Source of the DNA: Otis tarda
Taxonomy: Eukaryota > Chordata > Aves > Otidiformes > Otididae
DNA length: 64,000 nt
Assembly (NCBI GenBank): GCA_026413225.1
Contig: CM048557.1
Span: 56,968,987 to 57,032,986 of the forward strand
Direction: 5' to 3'
Of this stretch, positions 1 through 13,240 are shown piece by piece. How positions within the stretch are numbered: position 1 is the stretch's first letter; every line of letters begins with the position of its first letter. The notes under the pieces are model-generated. The model saw nothing but the letters and a program-made list of their open reading frames with translations. It ran no database searches and was not told the DNA's origin. Both the position numbers and the translations under genes were made by a program.

Positions 1-3000
1 AATCAGTTCTCTCCTTTCATAACACTCCCTATCCTTTTCTGATGCTATTTCACAAGTGTGTTCCTAACACAGATACTACACAAGTCTCAAATCCTCTCAT
101 TCTATAAAAAATTTAAACTCATTTAAGCAAAAATAAAAAACAGTACCTTACAAACTCCTTGGGGATAATTTCAAGGGAAAGCATCTTCTGTAATTTTAAG
201 TTATTGTGCAACTACAACACAAAAAAAAAAAAAAGGTATAAAATTATTTTAAACTATGGCATAATCAAAAGATGCTCTCAGAAGACTTGAAGGGTAGGAA
301 GCTCATTCTGACCTGTTACCAAGTAACCTGAGTTCTCAGTGACTTCATTCTCAGAAGAGATATCATGTTATTACATAGTCAAGTCAGTAAAGATGAAATA
401 CCTTGAACAGGAGATGATAGCTCCTGCTATCAGAGCTCTTCTAACAAATCTCAGAGCTCTGTTTTATTTTAAAATTTTAATTCAAGAGTCCTCTATATGA
501 TCCAGTAATATTTTAGAAAAAAAAATGTTTCCATCAAATGAATAAGCATGATATTGACATCGTTACAAATCTTTCTAGAGAACAAGCAAACTTTTATGGA
601 CATTTTTTGTGGGCTGTATACAACTATACAACTTTTGTTCTGTTTTACCAATATAGCAATCCTCAGTCTTCTCCAAAACATGCCATTGATTGCATTTCAT
701 GAAGAAGAGAATTCTCAGTGAGTTGAAAAACTACAGTCCAGTTACTATGAAATGTGAAAAAAAAAAAAAAAAAACAAACCAAGAAAATAAAAGGCAGGGG
801 GTCAAATTGTTGTGTATAAAATAACTACTCCAGGCCTTGTTATGATTATATGCGGTACTTACTTAAGCACTGACATCCCATTGAGATGAAACATCTCAGC
901 TCCACAAGTGTTCTGCTTCTGTTACTGGCCATGCCTGAAGTAATTTTTTAAACATGTGCCCAATGACTTCAGTGGGAGCACTCACAGCTGTAAAGTTTGT
1001 GATGGAGTCTTACATTAAGGCTGCTGTTACTTCTTCTTACAAGTATTTTATGATGCTGACCTGTCTATTTTAGCTTGTGATTGACTCTTCAGCTCAGCAG
1101 GAGAGGATCTTTTGTCATTATTTGTGCCATTCATGAATTTCCATGTGCTTTATTCCTTGCTTTCTAGCCCAGGTTAAGTGTCAGTGTACCTGTACAAAGC
1201 AAACCTTTATTTCTCTGTTCGTCTTCCCCTTGCAGGGAGTCAATTATCACAGGTTCAGCAAAGCAGGAGTGTATCAGTCCCCAGATGGGACAGCCACCTG
1301 GGGAAATGCTGCTAGAAAGTGTTTGTGCCTTCATGAATGGCACCGTTACTTCAAGTCAGTAACAAAGTTGTGTTTCTCCTGGACATTTGACTGTGTTACA
1401 GGAAATGTCAAAAGGAGAAATGAAACTAAATTTTTGGTTACTTGCTTCCATTAAAAAACTTGTCATAATTTTCACAATAGCATCCCCAGTGTTACGCCCG
1501 GATTCAAATTGAGATAATTGCATTCTGCCTAACTGAATTTCTGTTCTGGAGTTCAGTTGGATAGACTAACTCTTTTTTGCTGCCAGAATTCAAATGTCAT
1601 TTAGGTGCTCAATCTGCTTTTAAATAATTTTTCTACTCTCCAGAGAAAGGTTGATGGCAGTTCAGATACTGCAATGGTTAATATTATAACAATACATATA
1701 AATAAATAAAGGAATTTCAAGAGTGACTGAACTGATTCCTATACACAGGCATACACATGAGCACATGACCCTTCAAGATGAGAGGCAGTATATGAGACAC
1801 TACGTTGTAAGACATTGCGATGTTATTATGCTTTGTATGAAGGATGCTATATAAAATATTAATGTATTTCATTAAAATGACTCTTAATGTCAATATGTAG
1901 TGTGACGGTGCCATGATTTCTTATGTTAGTAGGTGCTTTACTAGAAGTTATAACTTTACATTATTCAACCACAATAGTCTCTGTAGTAAATGTATTGTCT
2001 CTGTTATCAACTTACTTATGCCCCATGAAAAACCATTGCTATGGTGATGAGTATTTTATGGTACAGTATTCGCCTAATTATAAAACTGTTCTCTAGCAGA
2101 GGCTCTAACAATATTTTCAATGGCAAAATCCATTTTCAAAATTAAAATATATGCAAATAATTGAGCCATAACCCTTAACAGACAGTATTTTTGATTGATA
2201 ATTATTTCTGTATATTAAAAATGTTAGAGGTAAATGTAAAAGTTATTTCAATGGGTATTTAAGGGGGCTTATTTTTATTACTCTAAGGCAATGTGTACCT
2301 TTGTTATTTGCTGATGGACTGTATGCTGTTAAAGTGGAAAAGTTACAATAGAAATAAAATTATTCTATTTGTATATGAAGGATAATACCATGTAAAAGAA
2401 AAACGCAAGATCTGGGTTTATTAAGCATTTATTTGTAAATAGCATCACCTCTCGAAAAATGACACATTTAGTTCTCTGACTTTATTGCTACTTCCATGGA
2501 GCTCAATGTTTTTCTTCAAATCATTGTGATTATTATACTCAGTCTAAGAATTGGACACCTGCTATTTCAAAACTTGATCATAAATGTATCAGGATATATA
2601 TCAGACAGTACAGAAGAGAAGAAAAAGGCTCAGACTACAATAATCTATGAAGATTAAACAAACAAAAAAAGTGAAAAAAAACATGTTCTTCCCAGTAAGT
2701 TAAAATCAGTCAAAGGTGCATTTAAGTTACTACCATGAAATTTATAATGGAATGCTAAACAGAAGAAAAAAAACAGCCCTACTAGCAAAGGAAATCATAT
2801 TGTTTGAATCCTGTAACAAACAGTCAGTAGGAAAACAAGACTAACAGAGATACGACTGATAGTGAAATGGTTAAACACACAATACCAGAAATGACTGAAT
2901 GAAAAAGAATGGAACATTATTATATAAAGATGGATAAGAACAATGTGTATAACATTGTACTTTAATTTTTATTCATTAATTAATTGTGAAGAAGACAGAG

Positions 3001-3280
3001 CATCTGATATAGTTTTATATCTACTGTATCACGATGAACCTGATAGCAATATTTTAAGTTATCCGAAAGTCTCTATTTTTTATTCCTCTTCCTCTTATTT
3101 ATAAGTGGATGGCTTAATATTTGTACCATAACTTGGCACAGTATTTTTGAGATGCTTGTTTATAACTGAAGCTTCAATAGATAAATCAAAATAATGGAGA
3201 GTATTGTACTGATGATTATTCAAATAGCATCATTCGCTAATAGCCTGTGCTTCCTGTATGTTAAGCAGTGTTTCAATTTG
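1..3280. other. AT-rich non-coding DNA, no gene recognised
   Basis: No recognisable coding sequence. The segment is AT-rich with frequent stops in all frames and holds an 18-base A run at 757-774. Around 960-995 a phrase resembling 'ATTGACTTCAATGGGAGCACTCAC' of an old amniote repeat can be made out, but it is too short for a firm call. An open frame at 1143-1454 follows a fair splice acceptor (pyrimidine-rich, ending CCTTGCAG near 1236). I do not recognise its translation and no convincing downstream donor was seen. Confidence 0.6.
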
Positions 3281-3432
3281 ACAGAGCATTCAGATGTAAT
3301 CTTAACTTTAAGCATGCGCTGAAGTCTGTGTGCAGTCATCTAAATATTTAGGCATATGCTTCAGTTGGAATGAAGTGCGTATGTAGAGTTAAACAGATGC
3401 TTTGCTGAGGCACGGATCCTAAAACTGTGAGG
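3281..3432. repeat. Relic of an ancient amniote interspersed repeat
   Basis: The stretch contains, in order, phrases resembling TTTAAGCATGTGCT, a central ATATTTAGGCATATGCTT, then GTTAAACAGATGCTTTGCTG followed by GGATCCTAAAACTGTG. From memory this order matches an old, partly palindromic repeat ('actttaagcatgtgct... cacatgcttaagtgctttgctggatc') that is abundant in turtles and present as decayed copies in birds. What is seen is the motif order; the family assignment is from memory without a database. Divergence looks high, so the copy predates modern bird orders. Confidence 0.45.
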
Positions 3433-5554
3433 CTGATCCTTGATCTATTGAAGGCTTTCAACTCTGCTGGATGTTAGTTCTTTTATTGTGTGTAAAGCTG
3501 TCCAGGGAGGATGAGATACTGACCCTAAAATGAATAACAGTACATTCAGCCAATGTTTTTACTCATGTCTGCTTTGAATAGAGATGGAATAAAATTAATG
3601 TCTGAAATCTGCCATATTTGGGAAAAGAAGTAAAGAGGGTCAAAACTGGGGGGGCTGCATTTGGGTATAGTATCAGTTTCTGTCTTTTGTCTGAAGGTTA
3701 TTGATGTCAGTTTACTACAGGTAAGAGCTGATTCCAGATTGCTTTGTTTTCTGTTTACTCACGGGTTTTTTTCAATGTGTTGTATTTCTGCAGCACGAAT
3801 ACTGGTGCTTGCATCATTACTTTGGGAAAACAGCAACAGAAGGGAACTCCTGTGTAATCGGGTCCAATCTACAAATAATGGAGGCAATCAGATCATATAA
3901 TTCTGTGAATAAATTTATCAAACTCTTTGTTTAAACCCATTAGATTTTTTTTTTCCTTCATTGCTCCTATTTGAAAATTGTTCCAGAACTTCAGTTTTCT
4001 ACTAGTTATAAATCTTCCTATTTCTATCCTAGATGTGTTTACAATCGGTTTATACTCATTTGATCTCATGCCAACATTGTCTTGGATTTTAACCCCTCTC
4101 TAGCTGAAGAAGCACAGTAAAAAATTTTTAAAGGGGATTACACTGTTGAAAATCTGTTGTACTGACATTGTTAAAACTTAGACTATAGAAAACAGAAAAT
4201 ATTCCCACATTCTGATTTTTGGGCACATTTAGTCACTTTCAAGGAGGACTCATAGACATTTAAAGCAAATGTAGTTTTACTTTTCTCTCGAGAAACAGAT
4301 TTATAAGTCTGGACCCTCCTGAATAAGAAAACAACAAGAATCTATGCCTACAATTAATCACATCTAAACCAAGAGGTAACTTTGTCATCTTCTTTCTAAC
4401 CTTGCTTAAAGCTATTGAAAAGCCACTGGTCAAATCACTGCTCTCTGGGGTACACTTTGTTTCTCACAGTCAGAAACTCAGGAAACTAGCTTCCAAAATC
4501 TTCAAGGTTTCTGGATTGCACCAGCTTAAGGCTAATTACACAAAAGCCATTGTTCTATGAGGGCAAACATTATTTTCCTCCTATTATTGAACTGGCTATG
4601 TAATAAGATTTTTCCAGTGAAAACGAAGTTTGTTTATTTGCAGAGGTTTTGGGGGTTTTTTTTGTTTGTTGTTTTTTTTTTTTTAAGTAAAGTAATATAG
4701 ACATCTACCTGTCCTTGTTATAGGCACTGTACCATCCACTGGTTCTACCCCAAGCCTGTAGAGCTCTTCTGCCATTTATAGCCTTGGTAAAAGAGGAAAT
4801 ATTTTCCAAGAGGTGTCTGCTTTTTCTTTTCAAAGAGATGGAACAGGCTACCTACATATGATCATCTCTCTTTTGGTTACAGAAACATACGTACATACTT
4901 ACAGATATAGATAATTTTAAATTCACTACATATGTAGTAATCTCAGATTTTTAAGACAGTGAACATACGTCATGAATTTTCAAGGTATTCGAAGCAATAA
5001 AGTGTTGTGAACATCTCCTTTAATAGTAACTCACATTTATAGCTTTTGAATTAAACTACATAAATCTTGTAGAAAGACGAAGACTTTTGAAAAAAAAGAA
5101 ATAAACCTATAAAGCCTTAAAGACTGTGAATACTGAAGGCAGAGAATGATATTAAAACTGGAATATCTGCACTTCACTACTCCTTTTCCAAAATAAATAA
5201 GGTCATGGGGAAAAAAATAATGCCACATGGCAGCTTGAGACACTCACTAAGAACTTAGCTTTCTTGGACCACCAGTACCATTGTTTCCTGTAAATGAAGA
5301 TTTCATGTCGGAAACACTAGTATCCAACTTTGTTGTAGTAAATACTGTAGGAAGACATAAATTTTATAAATGTTTAAAGCCCTTGAAATGACACTGCCAA
5401 TCTCTAAGGATATCCTCAAGATAAATAATCTTACCACATTGAACTCTTGCCTTTCTTTTCAGGCTGATAATGAATCCTATGCAGTTCTACTTTCAAAGTA
5501 GGGGAAAGGGAATAAAAATATCCCATAAGTAAGAAGAATTAAAAATGCTAGTGC
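3433..5554. other. Non-coding DNA, nothing recognised
   Basis: AT-rich sequence with T-rich runs (for example 4657-4684). Open frames here are short and have no recognised motif. No repeat family, RNA gene or regulatory cluster was identified. Confidence 0.55.
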
Positions 5555-5641
5555 CCAATCCTATTGATTTCACTTAGAGTTGAGGGCACTCAGCACCTTG
5601 CAGGAGGCTCTTGCAACATCAGATGATCAGGCCCTTATGCA
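5555..5641. repeat. Relic of an ancient amniote repeat (GCACTCAGCACCT type)
   Basis: The order CCAATCCTATTGATTTCAC, GAGTTGAGGGCACTCAGCAC and ATGATCAGGCCCTTATGCAG closely follows a phrase common in turtle, crocodilian and bird genomes: attgacttcaatgggagttg, then gggtgctcagcacct, then gatcaggccc. The match is by eye and memory. It is one of several decayed copies of this type in the window; others are near 8115-8165, 11911-11945, 40332-40382 and 40697-40750. Confidence 0.5.
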
Positions 5642-8600
5642 GAAGGAAATCTTTCATTGATTGCTCTTAACTATAAATGGTGTCATTTCAGAGGAAGTAG
5701 TGCAGAATGTCAAATATGTTACACTTTAGGCCCACTCTTGCAAACATTTTTGCACTTGTAGAGCATTTACACAGGTGAGCCGATTTGGGGAGGTCTGCTG
5801 GGCACAGGGAGGCAGGAGCCACTCTCCCCTGCCTGCCTATGCAGACCTCTACTGCCAATGGGCAGATTTTCTCCACTCCCTCATTTTCCACCATGAGCCA
5901 CTTTGAAGGCATGTGAACTGGATGCACAGATTTACTCCCTTACAAGAGCTCTCAGAAATGCTTCTTCTCCATCACTTTCCAAGTAATTTCTTACACTTCA
6001 GTTCCTTTTAGTAGCATGAACTTTCCAGTACGCCCAGCACCTGTCCCTTTAATATAGCACACAGGATTCTTTCCCTCCATACTGTACATTATCCTCATTA
6101 ACACATATCAGTCAAAAGCACTGTTAATTAAACTGGCAAGATGATTACACACGCCTCCATGTGCCCCCTCAGAGCATCCGCTTGCCAAGATTTTTTCCTC
6201 CCTCATCTAAAGTGGGTGGAGAAGGCCCTGAGTAAACCAGAATTTAATACTTAAAAAAAATATCCCAGTGCATTGTTCTCTTGGAGCAAAATGGCTTACG
6301 CATCATCACCACTGTCCCAAATAAATAAATGCAACACTGATACCAGTCTGTAAAACTAACACATGCATATTTGATCCACACAGGCACTGCATATAATGAC
6401 ATTTCCTGTCAAACCTCCTCTCCAGATAGAAAACTCAGTACACTGACCTTGAAGTTTAGACTAATGAGGACGTTATAAGGAATTGATTAAAGCTGGGCAA
6501 ACCCCAACAGGTTAGGAGGGTTGGAGTGTTTAATTTTCCTTTTTATGTTTTTTTGTCTTTGTAAAATTCTGAATGTTTTCCCAGATTTTCTATTCACTTC
6601 CACTTATTTGTGACATTTTTGCAAGGAAATTCATTGGCTTCCAGCAAACATTTCCACAGCATTTCAAAAGTTATAACCATTTTTGCCACATTGCCACAAA
6701 ACTCTTAACAGAGTTTGCAATTCTGTAATGTGCTTCAGATCAAGCTCTCTTCAAGAATACTATTGGAATGACAGGGCTGGAGGGTACAGTAGTGGAGTAT
6801 AAATAAAGGCAGGCAGTGGTGATCCCTGAAGCAAAGATAATGTACTTTTCTAGTACACATACAGAGGCCTGATAGCTGCAACATAAGCCATCCAACCATC
6901 TTGCTAGCAGAATACAGTTCTAAGAAGCTGTAAGAAAATACTGTCTTGCAAGGAAGGAGATGAATTTGCAGAAGTGCATCATTGAGACTAAAAATGTTTA
7001 CTCTGTGTAAGAACATGAGCACCTAAGCTCCTGGAAAGGGACTGGTATTCAGCTGACTGCTAACACCCTATTCTCCAGCACAAGAGATATCCTTGAATGC
7101 TGAGGGTACAATTTAGGTGTGGATTAAGACAGTAGAGCATCTTTCTTATCCCATGCAAATTTTTCACCTCATTTTTTCCCCACCAAGTCAAAATTTTGAA
7201 AATATCTGTGAACTGATGAAAAACTACAGGAAAGGGAAGCATGAGTGAGAAACCTGGGAATTGCTGAAATTATTTTGCATTGCTTTGTTCCAAACTGTCT
7301 CTTGAAATTTGAAAGGTGATTTTAAATGTAAATAAATGCTGTCGGTTTAAAAAAAAATTTTTTTTTCAATGCTTCAAATTCACAAAAATTACCATCTTTA
7401 ACAAATTTTTCTATTTTGAATAGTCCATGGTTTCCAGTAGAAACAGTCATTAAAATTCTTGACCTCTTGTGATTTTCCCATCAATAGTCCCAACATACAC
7501 ATTTCAGAAGGGTAGCATCCTACATGTCTTAAATGCTAACAGAAATACCTTTTTATCTGTTGTATCATGATAGAAGTTCAGTGACTGTAAATAAGTGATT
7601 ATCAATATAAAATGGAAAATTATCCTTAAAAAAATGAACTTTAATGTCTACTTTTATTTTCTAATAAATTGAATTCTGACAATTTAATTTTGAATTTGGC
7701 TGCTAGCACTATTTGCTAGCTATGTTCCAAGCTGAAGAATTCAGCTACATTTGAGTAATCCAGTCTAGGGAGGAGAGGAACATTGTGTGCTCACAAAAAA
7801 AATACGTGTGCACTCACACATAGGTGTTGAAACATCTCATCATATGCAAAGAAGATAATGGAAAACTTCTCATAAAACAGATTATAGCTTTGCATCAGTA
7901 CAAAATTTACAGCTTGGTTTTTCTACTACTTTAAATCTAGATGTCTGACTCAAAGGCTCAGTTTTACTGGGTACACCTTCTCAAAGGGACCTTGGGTTAT
8001 ATTTGGAGTGCAGGCAGAGTTTGCTAACCATCCCTTCCAGTATTGTCCTAGTCTTGACATTTTCAGCCTATTTGCAAGCAGCGAGCATGCACTGCAAGGA
8101 CTGCTGGACCCAATTCCATCTCCTGTGAAGTCAACAGTAATTTTGACATTGAGTTGAGTAGATACCTATGACAGAAGGTGGCCTGGTACTGAAGTTTATT
8201 TAGTGCTGCCACTTGTTGCAGAATCTGGGCTAAAATTCACCACCTGAACTTCCCTCTTCTCCTGTGTGATCCCTCCACATCAGTTCTAAAATATTTGAAT
8301 GTTACACTTATTACTCTGTGGAACATTGTAGATATGTACAATTGACAGGAAAGCATATAGCTGTCACTAGCGGCATTTTTTATGACCTACTAGCCATGAG
8401 GAAGATAACTTTTTCCTTGGTAATTAGAGAAAGCGATGTGGTAAAAATTTAAAGGTCTCTTTTGATGAAGCATCTTTGTGCTATCTGGCTTGCACAAAAG
8501 GCACCAACTGTGCTCCCATATGACATGGAGAAAATTCATTTCACTGAGGAGAACCTAAAGCTTGGGTGAAGAGTGATAGAAGAGACCCAGCAAATAATGT

Positions 8601-11600
8601 TAGAGTAAAGAGCTGACTTCGGCTTCATAAATCCTGCCTAGGCTTAATGTCTCTCTTGTACAACAACCAGCAGCATAAGAGAGAGGTGTCAGAGTGCTCA
8701 CATCGTTGGGAAATCCAAGCTCATGCAAACAGGTGCATTTTCTATTACTCTTTTTCATACCATATATACCAAACATCCCAGTATTAATGTTTTAATCCAA
8801 GTATGCAAAAGAAATCCCTCTGGTTATCACTGGTAGGTAATGGTTATGTTTGCAGTGATTATGTTAGACTAATCATCTAGATTGATGTCAATACACCATA
8901 GTTTCAAAATACATAACATGAGCAGGAAAACTAAGCTAAACTATGTGGTGATAGCCCATGGGAAGTAATGGAAGCAGTAGGTTTGATGTAAATCTAGATC
9001 CCACTGAAAGAGATTTACAGTTCCCTGAAGTATATTGCAGGAGGTATGAGTCTTAGCCTGACCAATCCTTCTTGCCTCAAAATGTGCTATAAATACATGT
9101 TTACATGATGACAAAAGCCTCTTAATTTTTCTGAATTACAGCTAGGGAAAAAAAAAATGGGAAAGGGAAATGTAATAATCCAACCCAACAGGAATATTGC
9201 AATGACTTCCAGCAGAAAGTACATTGGAAAGTAGTTTTGGAAACACGACAGAGTGATATGAAGGGACTTCAGGCATGTAGGCCATATTTACCATCTGTTA
9301 GATTTTCCGGTTTTACAGGGCTTGAAAAAGGCACTTGCCCACTTACAGTTAATGAGTGAGAAACAATCTCTGAGGAGTAGAGGCAGCAGTAGGATGAACT
9401 TTACAAGACTGTGTCTACTTCCTTGAAATACTCAGAGGCTGCTGCTGAAGAAACAGAGCGAGTCTTGGTTGGTGGAAGAGACTTCTCACCACTCTCAGTA
9501 TGAATATCATGTTACCAGTAGAAAATGACTGTGCAGATAGGCCAACAGATGGAGTTTAAGTAAGAATACTCTATTCTTTTTTCTAGATCATCCAATCCCA
9601 GACAATGTTAAAGGCAGGACACTAGGATTGCTGGATCACTACTTTGATTTGTTATGGCAGTCGCTTTACTCCAAGTGATTTGAAGACTTGTTAATATAAC
9701 AGTCACTGCAATAAAAACTATGCTCAGGTTCTGGATGAGCCAACAAAATTTTTCTAGAAACCTAGGGACACAGGATAAGCTGAATTCCTTCATAGTCAAA
9801 AAGTAATGGGACAGAAATGCTTTTCTCTCATTTTTAAGCACGTGGCAAACTCTGCAATGTTGGTCACACATCCTAGGCCAGAATTTAGTGACAAAATCAT
9901 ATTGCTCAAAGACAGAAAAATACGTCCACTGTTTGCTTCTCCAGCTAATTTTTATTCAGCCACCAACTAAACAGTGCCAAACTAGAAATATGTGGTACCT
10001 TCCCTATAATAATAGTATAGACAGAGAGGGAAAGTAGAAATGCCAAAAAGTTTCTCATAGAACTGGAAACCTGCAATAGAGAATACTAATTTTCTTTGAA
10101 CTTTCCATTAAGAATCAGCTGACGATCAGTTGGCTGGATTTAAAATATGCAAGCTCTAAACTTCAAGAATTTATGATCTTTACTGCCACAGCCAGGCACA
10201 TGGTTTGAACAGTGAATGTAACTAATCATTGGAAACTGGGAGATGGAGCAGATTTTCCATCACATGAACTTCTTCCATTAGTGTAGTCAGTGTTTCCCTG
10301 CCTCCTACTCAGTCAAAATATAAGTTTGAAGCAGAACAATCATTCCAGTGAAATTCTCTAGTTTATGTAAGGTCTTAGAGGTTATTCGTATCTTGCAATC
10401 CATGCTTTGTCTTGCACACTGAGGGTACTTGCTAGAGGGTACATTGGGGTTTACCAGGCTGTATATGTAGTACCACTCACATTTTTATCTCCTTTTTTAT
10501 GGACAAATATTTGCTACAAAGTGTTAGAACTGAAAAGGACTGTACACAGTCACTCCAGGAGGAATAAATAGAAATAGAAAGGTTGGAAATTCACAAAAAA
10601 AAAAGGCTAGTTTTATAAAACACCCCAAAATTTCATAAACAAGAGATTCAGAACAGCATATGAGTTTTGACCTCTGCAAGATTTGAACTTGTCACTATTG
10701 TTGGATCTTCCAATGTACATCCTCCCTATTGAACAGGCATAGGAAATTATGCAAAACCACCAGCTGGTCCTATAATCAGAAATATTGACATTTTCTCTCA
10801 ATCTTCAAGTCAAGTGTTTTATTCTCTGTTCTCCTAACTATCCTTACCCTTCTTAAAAATAATCAGCATGTGATGTCATAATTCTGAATTAATTTCTCTG
10901 TCTTCTGCAATTTAAATGGCTGAACCACATCTGGTACACTTGTTAGGCACAGTCACTTCTTACTGAACCTGCCAACTCTCAATCTTATGCAATTATCTGT
11001 TATGAAGACAGAGGCACCTATAGACACAGATTTATTTTTTTCCCAATGTATGCACACAGTCAATTTTACTGTAGAGTGACTAATATCTCTGGATCATTAA
11101 AATATTTTTCAGTTGGTATATTCATAACTATAACTAAATTTGTGCATTAAATTACTTTGGGTTGTTCCAGAAAGCAGACTAGCAGTTTTCATGACAGACA
11201 GAAATAAAAGGCAATGAAATTATGCTGATTTTTAAACATAATTTTCCAGTAGTTTAAGAAGAATAAGTTTTTCATTTAAAAAAGCCAGCAGGATCAGCAG
11301 GCAACTAAGTTCTGTTTTAGTTGAAAATCAGTGGGAGGGAATATAAAGCCATATTTTTTTTTCCTAAATGGAACTGGAGCAGCAGCAAAGCTAACAAGTT
11401 GTAATCAGCCAAGATTTTTTTTAACATATCACAAAAAAGGTACTTTTAAAAAATCCATAGCGCCCCAGCGCAATATTACAAAGCACACTTGCTTGAAGTA
11501 GTTATTCTTGCAGTAAAAAGTACAAGGAAAGAATTATCTCAGGGAATGTACAAGAGGGGATTGTTATAGCCATTTATAAGTATAATTTAGATTATTTGTT

Positions 11601-12684
11601 TATATTTACAAACCCCTCAATAACCACCAACTATCTTGTGTTACATCCCTCCCAAAATTTAAATTAAAAAAAAATAAAAATGTCCCTCTGATGATAGATA
11701 AATACTCACCAGCCTCATGTCAAGAAAACAAACAAAAATCCTTCCAGCTCTCAGCTCAGCTTTTCTCAGTAGAGTGGAAATAGTGAAGTGGGTTTTTCAG
11801 CTTACTAAAAGGTTAAAAAAATCAGATCAACAATAAACCAACTGTAAGCGAGAGCTCTGGAGAAATAATTACTAAAGATTGTCCTGCTAACCTCCCTTCC
11901 ACAAATTTCTTCATTGACTTTACTGGGCTTTGGATCACACCCAGCATGATTTGTTGCCCATTGCTCTGTCAGCTGAAGAGAGAAAATGTCTCAAATAGGC
12001 AAATCCTAGGCCACTATGGCTCTGAAGACTAACGCAAATACAGTGAACTAGCCAGATATTTGCTGCCTGCCAGGACACATCCACTCAAAAGCCATGTTTA
12101 AGCAGATACCAAAATTCTGCACTGAACATTTGGTTCAGTCTCCAAATGGTCTCTAAGGCCTATATAACTTTATCTTTTACATGAATTAAGAGCTATACTA
12201 GCTGCTACAATCATCAGAAACTGGAAAGGGTAAGGCTTAGAGTAAGGTTGATGGAAAGGTGAAAAACTCTGCAATAACACAAATTAAAACCTCTTCTCAA
12301 AATATTTCTGTGCCTCTTTTTATCATAAAGATTTTTAAAGTAAAAATATATATATAAAAAAGTCAGCAGAAGGGAAGGGTTATATGAGAGTTACATATGA
12401 TCACAAACCAAATTGTAAGAAAGAAGAATGAAGCAAGAAAAATGAAACTTATTTAGTATTTTAGCAGTAAAATTAAATGGCCACAAATCTCAAATATTAG
12501 TAGGATGTTAAGTTACAAGGTAATGAACAGATGTTTGAGAGTCTTGAAAAATTCCTTGGAAAACCTATTTATAAGGTTTAACTTTGGATGGATACATGCT
12601 GCTTAGAGCACTCTCCATGGTACAAAAAGTGGGTGATTCCTGAAAGATGCTTAATTTATATATATAGCGGAATTTTCATCTGTA
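5642..12684. other. Non-coding DNA with scattered repeat relics
   Basis: No gene recognised. The translated open frames are below 100 residues and show no domain motif. At 11911-11945 the words TCATTGACTTTACTGGGCTT and TTTGGATCACACCC match the 'attgacttcaatgggctttggatcaggccc' relic seen elsewhere. A similar, weaker one is near 8115-8165. The patch at 6080-6260 is slightly more GC-rich and rich in TAATTA and GATTACA-like words, which is compatible with a conserved element but not diagnostic. A short AT microsatellite lies near 12343-12355. Confidence 0.5.
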
Positions 12685-12710
12685 GTATCAACACACTAAA
12701 TGGTTGATAC
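12685..12710. repeat. Perfect 8-bp inverted repeat with 10-nt loop
   Basis: GTATCAAC (12685-12692) and GTTGATAC (12703-12710) are exact reverse complements separated by 10 bases. It could form a small hairpin or bind a dimeric protein. An isolated repeat of this size can also arise by chance in 64 kb, so no function is claimed. Confidence 0.6.
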
Positions 12711-13039
12711 ATTAACCGTCATTCCACCATCAGCACCACCATGCAATCACTGTTCACATCCTGATCAAGGCCAAGATTTTAATGTCTCTGAACACTTTTT
12801 TTAAAAAAAACTGACCCATTTGCTTGTAAGTCCAGCACATGCCAAATCTGAAAATCTCTCTGACTCAGATTAAGTATTTCTGCTGAACTCCATTTTAAAT
12901 TTAAATTTATTCCTAGAAAAAATGACCTGGCTTTTTGGGACACCACTTGTAAATTTTGGTACACAATTTCTTTCCTTGGAAAGGCAAGATTGGTAAAGAT
13001 TTCTATTGTTAGGTTTCAGTCACAGAGAGGTCAAGAAAA

Positions 13040-13240
13040 AGACAGATGACCTGCAGATTTGATATTTAATTGACTGCAGCTGTTCTATAGTCTGGGGAAT
13101 AATTGGCATGCAAAAGAGCATTAAACTACGGGCACTCTGATTCCCTCACCCTGACAATAACATTTCACATCATTAAGGTGGAAGAATGACCTGCACGGCT
13201 GACCAAACCAAGCCTCAGGTCACTTCAATAATTAAAAAGA
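13040..13240. promoter_or_regulatory. Possible conserved regulatory block
   Basis: This patch stands out from its AT-rich surroundings by a dense mix of transcription-factor-like words: ATTTAATTGA, CTGCAGCTG, TAATTGGCATGCAAAAG (POU-like), CATTAAAC and AGGTCAC. It is not explained by any repeat or open frame I recognise. The reading as a conserved enhancer is inference from texture only. Confidence 0.2.

Noticed and set aside
1143-1454. 103-residue frame after a good-looking splice acceptor near 1236
   Set aside because: No convincing donor at a fitting place, and the translation is not recognised. Kept only as a remark.
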